DNA from: Hwanghaeella sp965227365
GTDB lineage: Bacteria; Pseudomonadota; Alphaproteobacteria; UBA8366; Aestuariispiraceae
Direction of reading: 5' to 3'
Assembly (NCBI RefSeq): GCF_965227365.1
Contig: NZ_OZ245754.1
Location: forward strand, 3,100,001 to 3,164,000
Length of the DNA: 64,000 bases
The position numbers and the translations under genes are program-made. The notes beneath the pieces are model-generated. The model was not told the DNA's origin, did not search any database, and saw only the letters and a list, made by a program, of their open reading frames with translations. How positions within the stretch are numbered: the stretch's first letter is position 1; every line of letters begins with the position of its first letter. Positions 43,664 through 51,919 of the stretch are shown piece by piece.

Positions 43664-44473
43664 TCAATTTTGCGCGACGACTTCCCGGCAGAAATCAAAG
43701 AGAACGCGCCGGGTTTCCTGTTGCGCTTCCAACATCATCATGTGGCCGGCATCCTCGATCACATGGGTACGAGCGTCGGCCAGCGCCGCCGCCAATGGCG
43801 CGGCCGCCTTGACCGGTGTCATCTTATCGTACCGGCCGGCGACAATCATCACCGGCGCCTTGATCTGTTCCGCTGCTGCAACGGCCCCTTTGTAGGCGGC
43901 ACATGTCTTCAATTCGGAAGCGATAACGCCCGGCCGCGCTCGTTCCAGCAGACGGACGGCGCCGCCGACCAGCCAGACGCCGCTGGCGATATTACCGCCG
44001 CGATGCGCTTTCGGCCCGTGCCCCCAGGCCGACATCAATTCGGGCGCCAGGATGCGATTCTCCTCAGCCGCCTGGACCAGGACCGGGTGAACACCCATCT
44101 GGGCCGAACTGCCGCACAAGACCAGGGCGCGTGCTGCCTCCGGCTTTCTGGCGGCGGCTTCAAGCGCCACCAGCGTGCCCATTGAATGACCAACGATGAT
44201 CGCAGGCGCGGCACCCGCAGCCTCAATGAACCGGATCAGCCAATCGGCCATTTCCTCAATTGACGGCAAGGGATCCCCCGGTGTCTTGCCGTGACCCGGC
44301 AGATCCACCGCCAGAACATTGAAGCCGTGATGCGCCATATAACGGGTCTGTTGCCCCCAGACCGTATGATCCATTCCGGCACCGTGTACGAAGACGACGC
44401 TGGGTTTCACGGCATCGAATGCCTGCCCGCCATCCGCCACGAAGGCCGGACTCCCATCTACACTCACAAACAT
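43664..44473 (-). CDS. alpha/beta fold hydrolase
   Basis: A 269-aa hydrolase: oxyanion strand VVFVHGAGMDHTVW, VDLPGHGKTPG, nucleophile elbow GHSMGTLVALE, acid in AGRYDKMTPV, and final histidine in EDAGHMMMLE. No signal peptide. Likely an esterase or C-C hydrolase; substrate unknown. It lies directly downstream of the sulfhydrylase gene on the same strand, with 54 bp between them. Confidence 0.88.
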   Translation of the reverse strand: MFVSVDGSPAFVADGGQAFDAVKPSVVFVHGAGMDHTVWGQQTRYMAHHGFNVLAVDLPGHGKTPGDPLPSIEEMADWLIRFIEAAGAAPAIIVGHSMGTLVALEAAARKPEAARALVLCGSSAQMGVHPVLVQAAEENRILAPELMSAWGHGPKAHRGGNIASGVWLVGGAVRLLERARPGVIASELKTCAAYKGAVAAAEQIKAPVMIVAGRYDKMTPVKAAAPLAAALADARTHVIEDAGHMMMLEAQQETRRVLFDFCREVVAQN

Positions 44474-44527
44474 GGTCGGCTACTTCCCTATCCGGTCGCT
44501 GTTCCCAATCATTCCGCCCGTCGCGCC

Positions 44528-45859
44528 CTATTCGGCGGCCTGAGGCACCGCCTTGGAGGCTGCCCGCAATCCACGTTCCAGGTCTGCGATCAGGTCGTCC
44601 GGATCTTCCAGACCGACCGACATGCGGACCAGGTCCTCTCCTACCCCCGACGCCTTCAACTGCTCGGCACTCAACTGGCGGTGCGTCGTCGTCGCCGGGT
44701 GCAGCACCAGCGATTTGGCATCGCCCACATTGGCCAAATGACTGAACAACTGGACCGCCTCGATAAAGGCTGCGCCTGCGGCGCGCCCGCCCTTTACGCC
44801 GAATGACAACATCGAACCGGGTCCTTTCGGCAGATATTTCTTGGCCAATTCGTGGTCGGCATGGCTTTCAAGCCCGGGATAGGTGACCCACGCAACCGCA
44901 TCGTGCCCTGCGAGATACTCCGCGACCTTGCCCGCGTTCTCGACATGCCGCGCCATCCGCAGCGGCAGCGTTTCAAGCCCCTGCAGCAGATAGAAAGCGT
45001 TCGCCGGCGACAGGGCGGGGCCGAAATCGCGCAAGCCTTCCGCCCGGGCCCGCATCACGAAAGCATGCGGGCCGTATTCGTCGGCGAAGGCTATGCCGTG
45101 ATAGGCGGCATAGGGTTCGGTCATGGTCGGAAAACGATCCTTGCCGTCCGCGTCCTGCGAGGCGGACCAGTCAAATCGCCCGGCATCGACGATTACGCCG
45201 CCCATCGCCGCGCCATGGCCGCCGATCCACTTCGTCGCCGAATGCATGATGATGTCGGCGCCAAAATCGATCGGTCTGCACAGGTAAGGGGTGCTGAAGG
45301 TCGCATCGATGACCAACGGTAGACCCGCGTCGTGCGCGACCTTGGCGACAGCTTCGATATCCAGAACTTCCAGCCCCGGATTGCCCAGCACTTCGGCGAA
45401 CAGCATGCGGGTGTTCGGCTGGATCGCGGCCTTGAAAGCCTCCGGATCACGCGGATCGACAAAAGTGGTCTCGATCCCGAAACGCGGCAGGGTATGTCCG
45501 AACATATTGATCGACCCGCCATACAGGGATTTGGAGGCGACAATATGGCTTCCCTGCCCCATCAAGGTCGCGACGATGAGGTGCAGCGCGGCGTGGCCGC
45601 TTGAACAAGCCAGTGCCGCGACACCGTTGTCGAGGGCGGCCATGCGTTCCTCCAACACCGCTACGGTCGGGTTGGATATTCGGGAGTAGATATGTCCCGC
45701 GGCCTCAAGATTGAACAGCGCCGCGGCCTCCTCGACATTGTCGAAAACGTATGAGGTGGTCTGATAAATCGGCACCGCGCGCGCACCGAAGACCGGATCG
45801 GGCTGCTGGCCTGCGTGCAGGGCCAATGTGTCGAATTTCAGGAAGTCCGGCTGGACCAT
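44528..45859 (-). CDS. O-acetylhomoserine aminocarboxypropyltransferase (sulfhydrylase)
   Basis: A 443-aa PLP enzyme of the Cys/Met metabolism family that makes homocysteine from O-acetylhomoserine and sulfide. Landmarks are the N-terminal KFDTLALHAGQQPDP, YSRISNPTV, the PLP-lysine segment HSATKWIGGHGA, and DAKSLVLHPATTTH. Start 45859 has GGGAGGATAGA upstream; a longer frame to 46012 lacks family sequence. It lies in the same region as CysH, so sulfur assimilation genes cluster loosely here. No SAM riboswitch is visible upstream. Confidence 0.92.
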   Translation of the reverse strand: MVQPDFLKFDTLALHAGQQPDPVFGARAVPIYQTTSYVFDNVEEAAALFNLEAAGHIYSRISNPTVAVLEERMAALDNGVAALACSSGHAALHLIVATLMGQGSHIVASKSLYGGSINMFGHTLPRFGIETTFVDPRDPEAFKAAIQPNTRMLFAEVLGNPGLEVLDIEAVAKVAHDAGLPLVIDATFSTPYLCRPIDFGADIIMHSATKWIGGHGAAMGGVIVDAGRFDWSASQDADGKDRFPTMTEPYAAYHGIAFADEYGPHAFVMRARAEGLRDFGPALSPANAFYLLQGLETLPLRMARHVENAGKVAEYLAGHDAVAWVTYPGLESHADHELAKKYLPKGPGSMLSFGVKGGRAAGAAFIEAVQLFSHLANVGDAKSLVLHPATTTHRQLSAEQLKASGVGEDLVRMSVGLEDPDDLIADLERGLRAASKAVPQAAE

Positions 45860-46051
45860 TCTATCCTCCCACCCTTTGATTCTCGGTGCCCCGTCCTTGG
45901 GCCGGGACCGTCTGCCGCCCCGATGGGTCGGCCAGCGCGGAAGGTAGCGAAACGTAAGCGTGACGGCAAAAGGTTTGCGCGGTTCAAAGCGATCGGCGGA
46001 CCGGCCTGTCATACCGTTGGCGCACAGCCACCAAACTGGACCCGTTCGGCC

Positions 46052-46077
46052 AAAAAAAAGGGTCGCCGAAGCGACCC
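46052..46077 (-). terminator. Rho-independent terminator with TTCG loop and T8
   Basis: Minus-strand GGGTCGC-TTCG-GCGACCC then TTTTTTTT. It is 424 bp past the nearest minus-strand gene end, which is too far to be that gene's ordinary terminator. Confidence 0.88.
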
Positions 46078-46127
46078 AATAGCAAGCCTAACCCCTTTTA
46101 ATCGGGACCCCTGTTCAACTTGCGTCG
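46052..46127 (-). ncRNA. candidate small RNA B (terminator-ended, unannotated)
   Basis: On the minus strand a promoter-like pair, TTGACA (46161-46156) and TATCGT (46139-46134) with a 16-base spacer, precedes about 75 non-coding bases. These end in an exceptional terminator: GGGTCGC-TTCG-GCGACCC followed by eight T. It contains AGTTGAACAGGGGTC (complement of 46106-46120), which is complementary to a segment of the neighbouring candidate RNA A. There is no open frame with a ribosome site. Confidence 0.45.
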
Positions 46128-46303
46128 GAACGGACGATATCAAACGCGTAACAATTGTCAAAAGGGAAATAGACCGTTTCTACTGCCACGGGGATTTTTT
46201 ACAGCCAATGCGGCGTTCACCGCGATGGTCTGGAATATACTGCCAATAATCGGGATAGAACGCCTGCCGCCCCGGCCGATACCAGTCAGACAATCCGGGT
46301 GCT

Positions 46304-46332
46304 GAAAAGAAAAGAGCCGCAACATGCGGCTC
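46304..46332 (-). terminator. Rho-independent terminator of RNA A or of the oxidoreductase gene
   Basis: An 8-bp perfect stem GAGCCGCA/TGCGGCTC with a 3-base loop, followed by TTTTCTTTT on the minus strand. Confidence 0.85.
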
Positions 46333-46391
46333 AGTTGAACAGGGGGTCTAAGAGTGCCATGGCCCGTCGGGAGTGTGACGGGCTGGGGTCA
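46304..46391 (-). ncRNA. candidate small RNA A (hairpin plus terminator)
   Basis: On the minus strand a -10-like TATAAA (46403-46398) precedes a stretch with a perfect hairpin GCCCGTC/GACGGGC, a single-stranded C-rich segment containing GACCCCCTGTTCAACT, and a terminator GAGCCGCA-TGT-TGCGGCTC followed by TTTTCTTTT. Length would be about 88 nt. The -35 is poor. Alternatively the hairpin may simply end the oxidoreductase transcript whose stop lies 169 bp away. Confidence 0.42.
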
Positions 46392-46500
46392 AGAGCATTT
46401 ATAGGCCGGATTCGCTAACAAATCGTTAAAAAAATGAACCTACAGACAAAAGTCGTACATTTTGTCAACGGCGGCTATTATTTCGCCCGCCAAGTTCTCC

Positions 46501-47526
46501 CTACAATGTCGGGTCGTCGGAGACCTGGATCAGCTGTTTCCCCATGTTCGCACCGGTCATCAGGCGCAGGAAAGCGGCGGGCATCGATTCGATCCCCTGC
46601 ATCATGTCTTCCTTGTGTCGAAGTTTTCCCGACTTGGCCCAGGCAGACAGTTCGGCCCGCGCCTCATCGAAGCGGTCCGCATGGTCGAAAAGGATGAAAC
46701 CGCGGACCGTCGCCCGCGCGATCATGATATTGCGCAGGAACCTCTCCCCGATATCCGGCTCTTCGAACTTGTCGGCCAGCGCAACCGTCCCGCAGATCAC
46801 AGTGCGCGACTTTTCCGCCAGATTCCGCATCACCGCGTCGTGAATCGGGCCCGCCGTGTTGTCCAGGAACAGGTCAACGCCATGCGGACAGGCCCGCTTC
46901 ACGGCGTCTGTCAGGTCGGTCGCGGTTTTGTAGTTGATCCCTTCCGCATAACCGATGTCCTTGCACCATTCCACTTTCTCGTCAGAGCCCGCGACCGCGA
47001 TTGGCCGCGCACCCTTGATGACGGCGATCTGGCCGGCCACCTGCCCAACCGCACCTGACGCCGCCGAGATCACTACATCGTCGCCGGCTTTCATTTCCCC
47101 GGCCGCCAACAGCGTAAAATAGGCGGTCAGGCCGGGCAGCCCCAGATAACTTAATGCGGAATGGATCGGCCCCATTTCGGGGTCGACCTTGCGGAGGGCC
47201 GAGGCTTTCTGGACGTTGTACTCCTGCCAATCGAATCGGAAGCTTTCCACTATGTCACCCGGCTTCAGGACCGGATCCTTGCTTTCCACGACGACGCCGA
47301 CACCGCCGCCATGCATCACGTCGCCAATGCCGACACCGGCCGCGTAATTGGCGCGCGGGCTGATCCGACCGCGCATATAGGGGTCGACGGACAAATAGAC
47401 GGCGCGGGTCAGTACCTCCCCCACGCCCGGCTCGGGCATCGGCGCTGTGCGCATCTGCCAGTTTTCCGAGGTCGGCATGCCCGTGGGGTGGGAGGCCAGG
47501 ACCCATTGCTTCATTTCATTCGACAT
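46501..47526 (-). CDS. NADP-dependent MDR oxidoreductase (prostaglandin reductase/CurA-like)
   Basis: A 341-aa zinc-free medium-chain reductase. It begins with the family KQWVLASHPTGMPT. The middle has AGVGIGDVMHGGGVGVV, and the cofactor motif is ISAASGAVGQVAGQIAVIKGA. DLFLDNTAGPIHDAVMRN follows. Relatives reduce alpha,beta-unsaturated aldehydes and ketones. AAGGGAT precedes the ATG. It is the first gene to the right of the 640-bp gene-free stretch. Confidence 0.92.
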   Translation of the reverse strand: MSNEMKQWVLASHPTGMPTSENWQMRTAPMPEPGVGEVLTRAVYLSVDPYMRGRISPRANYAAGVGIGDVMHGGGVGVVVESKDPVLKPGDIVESFRFDWQEYNVQKASALRKVDPEMGPIHSALSYLGLPGLTAYFTLLAAGEMKAGDDVVISAASGAVGQVAGQIAVIKGARPIAVAGSDEKVEWCKDIGYAEGINYKTATDLTDAVKRACPHGVDLFLDNTAGPIHDAVMRNLAEKSRTVICGTVALADKFEEPDIGERFLRNIMIARATVRGFILFDHADRFDEARAELSAWAKSGKLRHKEDMMQGIESMPAAFLRLMTGANMGKQLIQVSDDPTL

Positions 47527-47573
47527 CGACGATCCCTTAAAGAGACTTGTACCGGTTGTTTCGACTGACCGCG

Positions 47574-47759
47574 TCAGGACTTGAAGAAGGTTTCCGCGTG
47601 ACCGCGGGCAGACTGCTTACTGGCGATTTTCGCCCTGGCGCGTTCAATTTCCGCTTCGCGTTCCGTGATATATTCTTCCAAAGCTTCAATGGACATCGTG
47701 TCCAGGTCCACGGGATCGAGCGTTTTCGGTTTCGGTGGCTCCAAATCGTCGGGAATCAT
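47574..47759 (-). CDS. DUF1192 family small protein
   Basis: A 61-aa protein (MIPDDLEPPKPKTLDPVDL ... LEEYITEREAEIERARAKIA) with an N-terminal Pro-rich part and a C-terminal helix, matching the DUF1192 family found across alphaproteobacteria. Role unknown. GGGAGGA lies upstream of the ATG. A frame open to 48005 on this strand is not used. It lies between two MDR oxidoreductase genes and is divergent from the quinone oxidoreductase. Confidence 0.88.
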   Translation of the reverse strand: MIPDDLEPPKPKTLDPVDLDTMSIEALEEYITEREAEIERARAKIASKQSARGHAETFFKS

Positions 47760-47868
47760 GCCTGGGTCCTCCCAAAATTTTCTTTCGGTTCTTCTTCTGG
47801 CTTTCAGTTCGGCGTGCCGAACGCTAACTCTATGCCCCGAAGATAAATCAAAAAGAGGGGATGACGGA

Positions 47869-48867
47869 ATGAGCTTGCCGGAAACAATGCGTGTCGTGGA
47901 AATCGCGTCCTTCGGCGGACCGGAAGTCTTGACCCCGGCCGAACGCCCGGTGCCGAAGCCCGGGCCGGGCGAGGTGCTGATCAAAGTTGCGGCCGCCGGT
48001 GTCAATCGACCCGACGTTTCCCAGCGGGTCGGCGCCTATCCGCCGCCCCCCGGCGCCAGCGATTTACCGGGCCTGGAGGTTGCCGGAACCGTCGCCGCCG
48101 TGGGCGAAGGTGTTCAGCGCTGGGCCGAAGGCGACGCCGTTTGTGCGCTCACGCCTGGCGGCGGCTATGCCGAATACTGCCTGACACCGCAGGAACAATG
48201 CCTGCCGATCCCGGATGGCTTTGACATGGTGAAGGCCGCCTGCCTGCCGGAAACCTTCTTCACGGTCTATTTGAACGTCTTCATGCGCGTCGGCCTGAAG
48301 GCCGGGGAGAAATTCCTGGTCCATGGCGGATCAAGCGGCATCGGGACGACCGCCATTCAATTGGCACGCGCCTTTGGCGCCACGGTGTTCACAACCGCCG
48401 GATCGGACGAGAAGGTAAAGGCCTGTTTGGACCTGGGCGCACATCACGCGATCAACTACCGGAGCCAGGATTGGAAAGAGGCGATCAAGGAAGCGACCGA
48501 GGGCAAGGGAGTCGATGTCATTCTGGACATGGTCGGCGGCGACTACATCCAGGGGAACATCGATAGTCTCGCTTTCGACGGCAGGCTTGCGATCATCGCC
48601 TTTCTGCAGGGATCGAAACGCGAAGTCGACCTTATGAAGGTGCTCGCGAAACGGTTGTCGATTTCAGGATCGACCCTGCGGCCGCAGCCGATCTCCAAGA
48701 AGGCCGAGATCGCCGCAAATCTTCAGAATCACGTCTGGCCGCTGTTGGAGTCGGGCAAAGTAGCGCCCGTTCTGTTCAAGACCTTTCCCTTGGAACAGGC
48801 CGCTGACGCCCACCGTTTGATGGAATCGAGCGACCACATCGGCAAGATCATGCTGACGGTGGACTAA
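47869..48867 (+). CDS. NAD(P)H-quinone oxidoreductase, MDR family
   Basis: A 332-aa quinone-oxidoreductase-like protein starting MSLPETMRVVEIASFGGPEVL. It contains the MDR NAD(P) motif FLVHGGSSGIGTTAIQLARAFG, AGSDEKVKACLDLGAHHAINY and DVILDMVGGDY. Start 47869 has AGAGGGG upstream. No zinc-binding motif, as expected for the QOR type. Convergent with cysH. Confidence 0.92.
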   Translation: MSLPETMRVVEIASFGGPEVLTPAERPVPKPGPGEVLIKVAAAGVNRPDVSQRVGAYPPPPGASDLPGLEVAGTVAAVGEGVQRWAEGDAVCALTPGGGYAEYCLTPQEQCLPIPDGFDMVKAACLPETFFTVYLNVFMRVGLKAGEKFLVHGGSSGIGTTAIQLARAFGATVFTTAGSDEKVKACLDLGAHHAINYRSQDWKEAIKEATEGKGVDVILDMVGGDYIQGNIDSLAFDGRLAIIAFLQGSKREVDLMKVLAKRLSISGSTLRPQPISKKAEIAANLQNHVWPLLESGKVAPVLFKTFPLEQAADAHRLMESSDHIGKIMLTVD

Positions 48868-48892
48868 CGGGGACGGTTTCTTCGCAGGTCAA

Positions 48893-49654
48893 TCAGCTGC
48901 GTAGAGACACCCATCCGGTGGAGAGGTGAATGCCGCATTCGGTCTTGCCGCTGCCGCTCCACCGCCCATCCCGGCTGCCGCCGCCATCCGATTTGGCGGT
49001 GCAATGCTTGCACCCGATCGATGTGTATCCGTGTGCGATCAGCGGGTGCCGGGGCAGGCCGAAATTGTCCAGGTAGTTCTCGATCTTCTCCGCGCTCCAA
49101 TCGAAAAGCGGATTGATCCGGAACTGACCGTTCGTGACATTGACCAGGTCCAAATCGCTGCGCGCAGCACCGTGAACACGTTTCCGTCCGGTGATCAGGG
49201 CGTCGAACGGCCGGATCGCCTGCTGATACGGCCGAACCTTCCGGATCGCACAACAGGCATCGGTCGAAACCGACCACAAAGTACCGGCAGGGTCCTCGCG
49301 TCGGATATCTTCATCGTTTGACGAAACCGTCCGGACGTTCGTCAGTTTCAAGCGGTCGATCAACAGGTCGCGATAAGCGATCGTCTCCGGGAACAATTGG
49401 CCGGTATCAACGAACAATACCGGCACCCCGCGGTCGATCCTCGAAACCAGGTGCAACAAAACGGCACTTTCGGTCCCGAAGGATGACGATACGGCAATTC
49501 GGTCGCGGAACTCCTCGAACAGCCAATCCCTCAGATTATCTTCCAAACTGTTTTCAAGTGCCCGAAACCGAACATCTTCCAACCGGGTTGTCGCCCCGCC
49601 CGGGCTTCTCGCCAAAATCCCGTACATCTGTCCACACAGCCCCTCATGCGCCAC
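48893..49654 (-). CDS. cysH: assimilatory adenylyl-sulfate (APS) reductase
   Basis: A protein of about 250 aa reducing activated sulfate to sulfite. It has AVSSSFGTESAVLLHLV, FVDTGQLFPETIAYRD, the paired cysteines DACCAIRKV and GCKHCTAKS that hold a [4Fe-4S] cluster, and the catalytic ECGIH. Two Cys pairs indicate the APS-using (plant/CysH-II) type rather than PAPS. The GTG at 49654 or ATG at 49624 could start it; GAGGGG precedes the latter. Minus-strand, convergent with the quinone oxidoreductase. Confidence 0.93.
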   Translation of the reverse strand: MAHEGLCGQMYGILARSPGGATTRLEDVRFRALENSLEDNLRDWLFEEFRDRIAVSSSFGTESAVLLHLVSRIDRGVPVLFVDTGQLFPETIAYRDLLIDRLKLTNVRTVSSNDEDIRREDPAGTLWSVSTDACCAIRKVRPYQQAIRPFDALITGRKRVHGAARSDLDLVNVTNGQFRINPLFDWSAEKIENYLDNFGLPRHPLIAHGYTSIGCKHCTAKSDGGGSRDGRWSGSGKTECGIHLSTGWVSLRS

Positions 49655-49742
49655 TTTGAGGAAGCAGATATAACGATTGGCGCGAGGCTTTCAACCAATA
49701 TATCTAGATTTCTTGATGAATAGAATTTGAAGGGCCAAGACA

Positions 49743-50237
49743 CTAGTGGCGCGTTGGCTGTTGCGGGCCGACGATCGCATTGAAAAAAGCCCGCCCGTCC
49801 GTCGCCGCTTCTTCCATCAGGGACGCATAATTCGGCCAACTGGGCCACAGGCATCCCTCGACACCACCATCCTCGATTATGAGATTGGCGTCGAATTTTC
49901 GCGCGATCTTCTGCATCTTTCGATTATCGATCAGGCACATCATGTAAACGCGGGAGACATATCGATTTCGCGCCATGTTCAGCACATGCCGAAGCAGCAA
50001 TGTGCCGATACCGAGATTCTGCCAAGCAGCCTCAACGCTGAGGGCGATTTCAGCCACCGGGCGCGGAAACCGCGTTACCGTTGCCAGTTCCCCTACACCG
50101 CGTAACTCACCATCGATGAAGGCGCCCAGAACGACCGTCGAAGACCAATCCAGACCGGCGCAATAGGATCGGACGCGTTCGTCGCCCAGCGTCCCCATGA
50201 AACGATTGCAACGATCCTGCGCCGTCAGTCGCAGCAA
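49743..50237 (-). CDS. GNAT N-acetyltransferase, probably interrupted by a nonsense codon
   Basis: The frame from a TTG at 50237 gives 164 aa with a GNAT core (GELRGVGELATVTRF, VEAAWQNLGIGTLLLRHVL, MMCLIDNRKMQKIARKF). The family usually begins 15-25 residues earlier. Reading upstream in the same frame gives RKLTSRD, then a stop (TAG at 50256-50258), then QTYQDHLLRL running into LTAQDRC. The whole matches the normal N terminus R-L-x-x-D-x-x-x-Y-x-x-HLLRL. One change of TGG to TAG would explain it. The gene may start at the TTG (AGGA just upstream) or be inactivated. Confidence 0.6.
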   Translation of the reverse strand: MLRLTAQDRCNRFMGTLGDERVRSYCAGLDWSSTVVLGAFIDGELRGVGELATVTRFPRPVAEIALSVEAAWQNLGIGTLLLRHVLNMARNRYVSRVYMMCLIDNRKMQKIARKFDANLIIEDGGVEGCLWPSWPNYASLMEEAATDGRAFFNAIVGPQQPTRH

Positions 50238-50516
50238 ATGATCCTGATAGGTTTGCTAGTCCCGCGACGTCAATTTTCGCACAGAGACTGTAGACGCGGC
50301 CGAAAATGCGGCCCGATCGGGTAGAATGGTAGGAAACAAAAATTCAGACTTGGGGAGGGCCATCGCGGCTTATCCTCTAGGTGATAATTAACACACCCTC
50401 CCTGTCGCCTAAGTAAGCCTGTTTATATTGCGCCGCAACATAAATGATCCGCAATTCTACGAATCTACCGACCGACGCGATAACCTTATATACTGATGAT
50501 CTTTTTCAATCTTCTT

Positions 50517-51809
50517 CTATCTGTTCTTCCCAAGAAGACGACGCGCACAAGCCAACTCTACCGCAACGCACAAAACCTCCATCGCCTTCTTTATCTCTGT
50601 TACGGACGGTAGAGTGGGCGCAATTCGAATATTGCGGTCCGCCGGGTCGCGATTGTAGGGGAACGTCGCCCCTGCCGGCGTGCATTTGACCCCTGCCTCG
50701 CCGGCCAGACGGATGATTTCGGAGGCACAGTCGTCCATAACGTCCAGACTGACGAAATACCCGCCCTGCGGCGTGGTCCAGTCGGCGATGCCTTTTTCCG
50801 CCAGGCGCCGATTCAAAGCCTCTTCCACGGCATCGAATTTCGGCTTCACGATAGCGGCATGCTTTTCCATATGCGTCAGGATGCCGCCCATGTTCTCGAA
50901 GAAGCGGACATGGCGCAGTTGGTTAAGCTTGTCGGGCCCGATCGTGGCGAAGGACAGTTTCTTAACCGCATCCGCGATATTCGCCTCCGAGGCCGCCATC
51001 ATGGCGACGCCGGAGCCGGCATAGGTGATCTTGGAAGTGGAGCCGAACATCAGCACCCGGTCCGGATTCCCCGCCGCGTCACAAAGGGCAAGAATATCCG
51101 GGATCTCGGCCGGGCCGTCGCCCAAATGATGCACCGCATAGGCATTGTCCCACAGAATCCGGAAATCGGTCGCTCCGGTCGTCATCTTGGCAAGCCGCGC
51201 GGAGACCGCCTCCGAATAAACCGCACCGGTCGGATTCGAATATTTCGGCACACACCAGATCGCCTTGACCGCGGGATCGGCCGCCAACGCTTCAACCGCA
51301 TCCATATCCGGACCGTCTTCCAGCATCGGCACAGTTACCATCTCCAGGCCGAGGCGTTCGCAAATCGCGAAATGACGATCGTATCCGGGAACCGGGCAGA
51401 TAACCTTGGCAGCGCCGTCTTTCGACCCGACCCGGGACCAAGGGCCCCTTCCGCCGGGCATGCCGAATAGGACTGCTCCGGCCAGCGTGTCATACATCAT
51501 GGTCAGACTGGCATTGCCGCCAACGATGATCTGAGACGGCGCTACGCCCATATAATCCGCGAACAGGCGCCGGGCTTCCGGAATACCCTCTACGATGCCA
51601 TAGTTGCGATAATCGGTTCCGCCCTCGCCCGCGGTATTTCCGGGGCCCACCAGGGACAGCATGCCGTCGGCCAAGGTGAGTTGATCCGGCGCCGGCTTGC
51701 CGCGGGTCATATCCAGGGACAAGCCTTCGGATTTAAGTGCGTCGAACTCCTTCGAAAGATCCTGTTCGACCTGTTCCAGAGCACTCTTTTCCATGTCCGC
51801 CAGTTTCAT
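50517..51809 (-). CDS. PLP aminotransferase class I/II (MocR-like, PF12897 type)
   Basis: A 430-aa aminotransferase of the alanine-glyoxylate-aminotransferase-like group. It has the LDMTRGKPAPDQL opening, DYRNYGIVEG, the VPGYDRHF segment, PKYSNPTGAVYSEA, the PLP lysine in GSTSKITYAGSGV and IRIAPTLPS at the end. It is related to the catalytic part of MocR regulators but lacks any HTH. Substrates are not evident. Minus strand, downstream of the acyl-CoA synthetase. Confidence 0.9.
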   Translation of the reverse strand: MKLADMEKSALEQVEQDLSKEFDALKSEGLSLDMTRGKPAPDQLTLADGMLSLVGPGNTAGEGGTDYRNYGIVEGIPEARRLFADYMGVAPSQIIVGGNASLTMMYDTLAGAVLFGMPGGRGPWSRVGSKDGAAKVICPVPGYDRHFAICERLGLEMVTVPMLEDGPDMDAVEALAADPAVKAIWCVPKYSNPTGAVYSEAVSARLAKMTTGATDFRILWDNAYAVHHLGDGPAEIPDILALCDAAGNPDRVLMFGSTSKITYAGSGVAMMAASEANIADAVKKLSFATIGPDKLNQLRHVRFFENMGGILTHMEKHAAIVKPKFDAVEEALNRRLAEKGIADWTTPQGGYFVSLDVMDDCASEIIRLAGEAGVKCTPAGATFPYNRDPADRNIRIAPTLPSVTEIKKAMEVLCVAVELACARRLLGKNR

Positions 51810-51919
51810 GACCCGATATCCATTTCAAAAGTTTCAATCAGACGCAGAAGCGCCGGCAGCCTTGTAGTGCCGCCGGCGCTGGATGGACAAGGCCCCTGCC
51901 TTGTCGATTCTGGATTTTC

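Noticed and set aside
45860..46050. SAM riboswitch upstream of the O-acetylhomoserine sulfhydrylase
   Set aside because: Alphaproteobacteria often use SAM-II here, but I could not find its pseudoknot consensus in the leader; only a short GC-rich stretch is visible.
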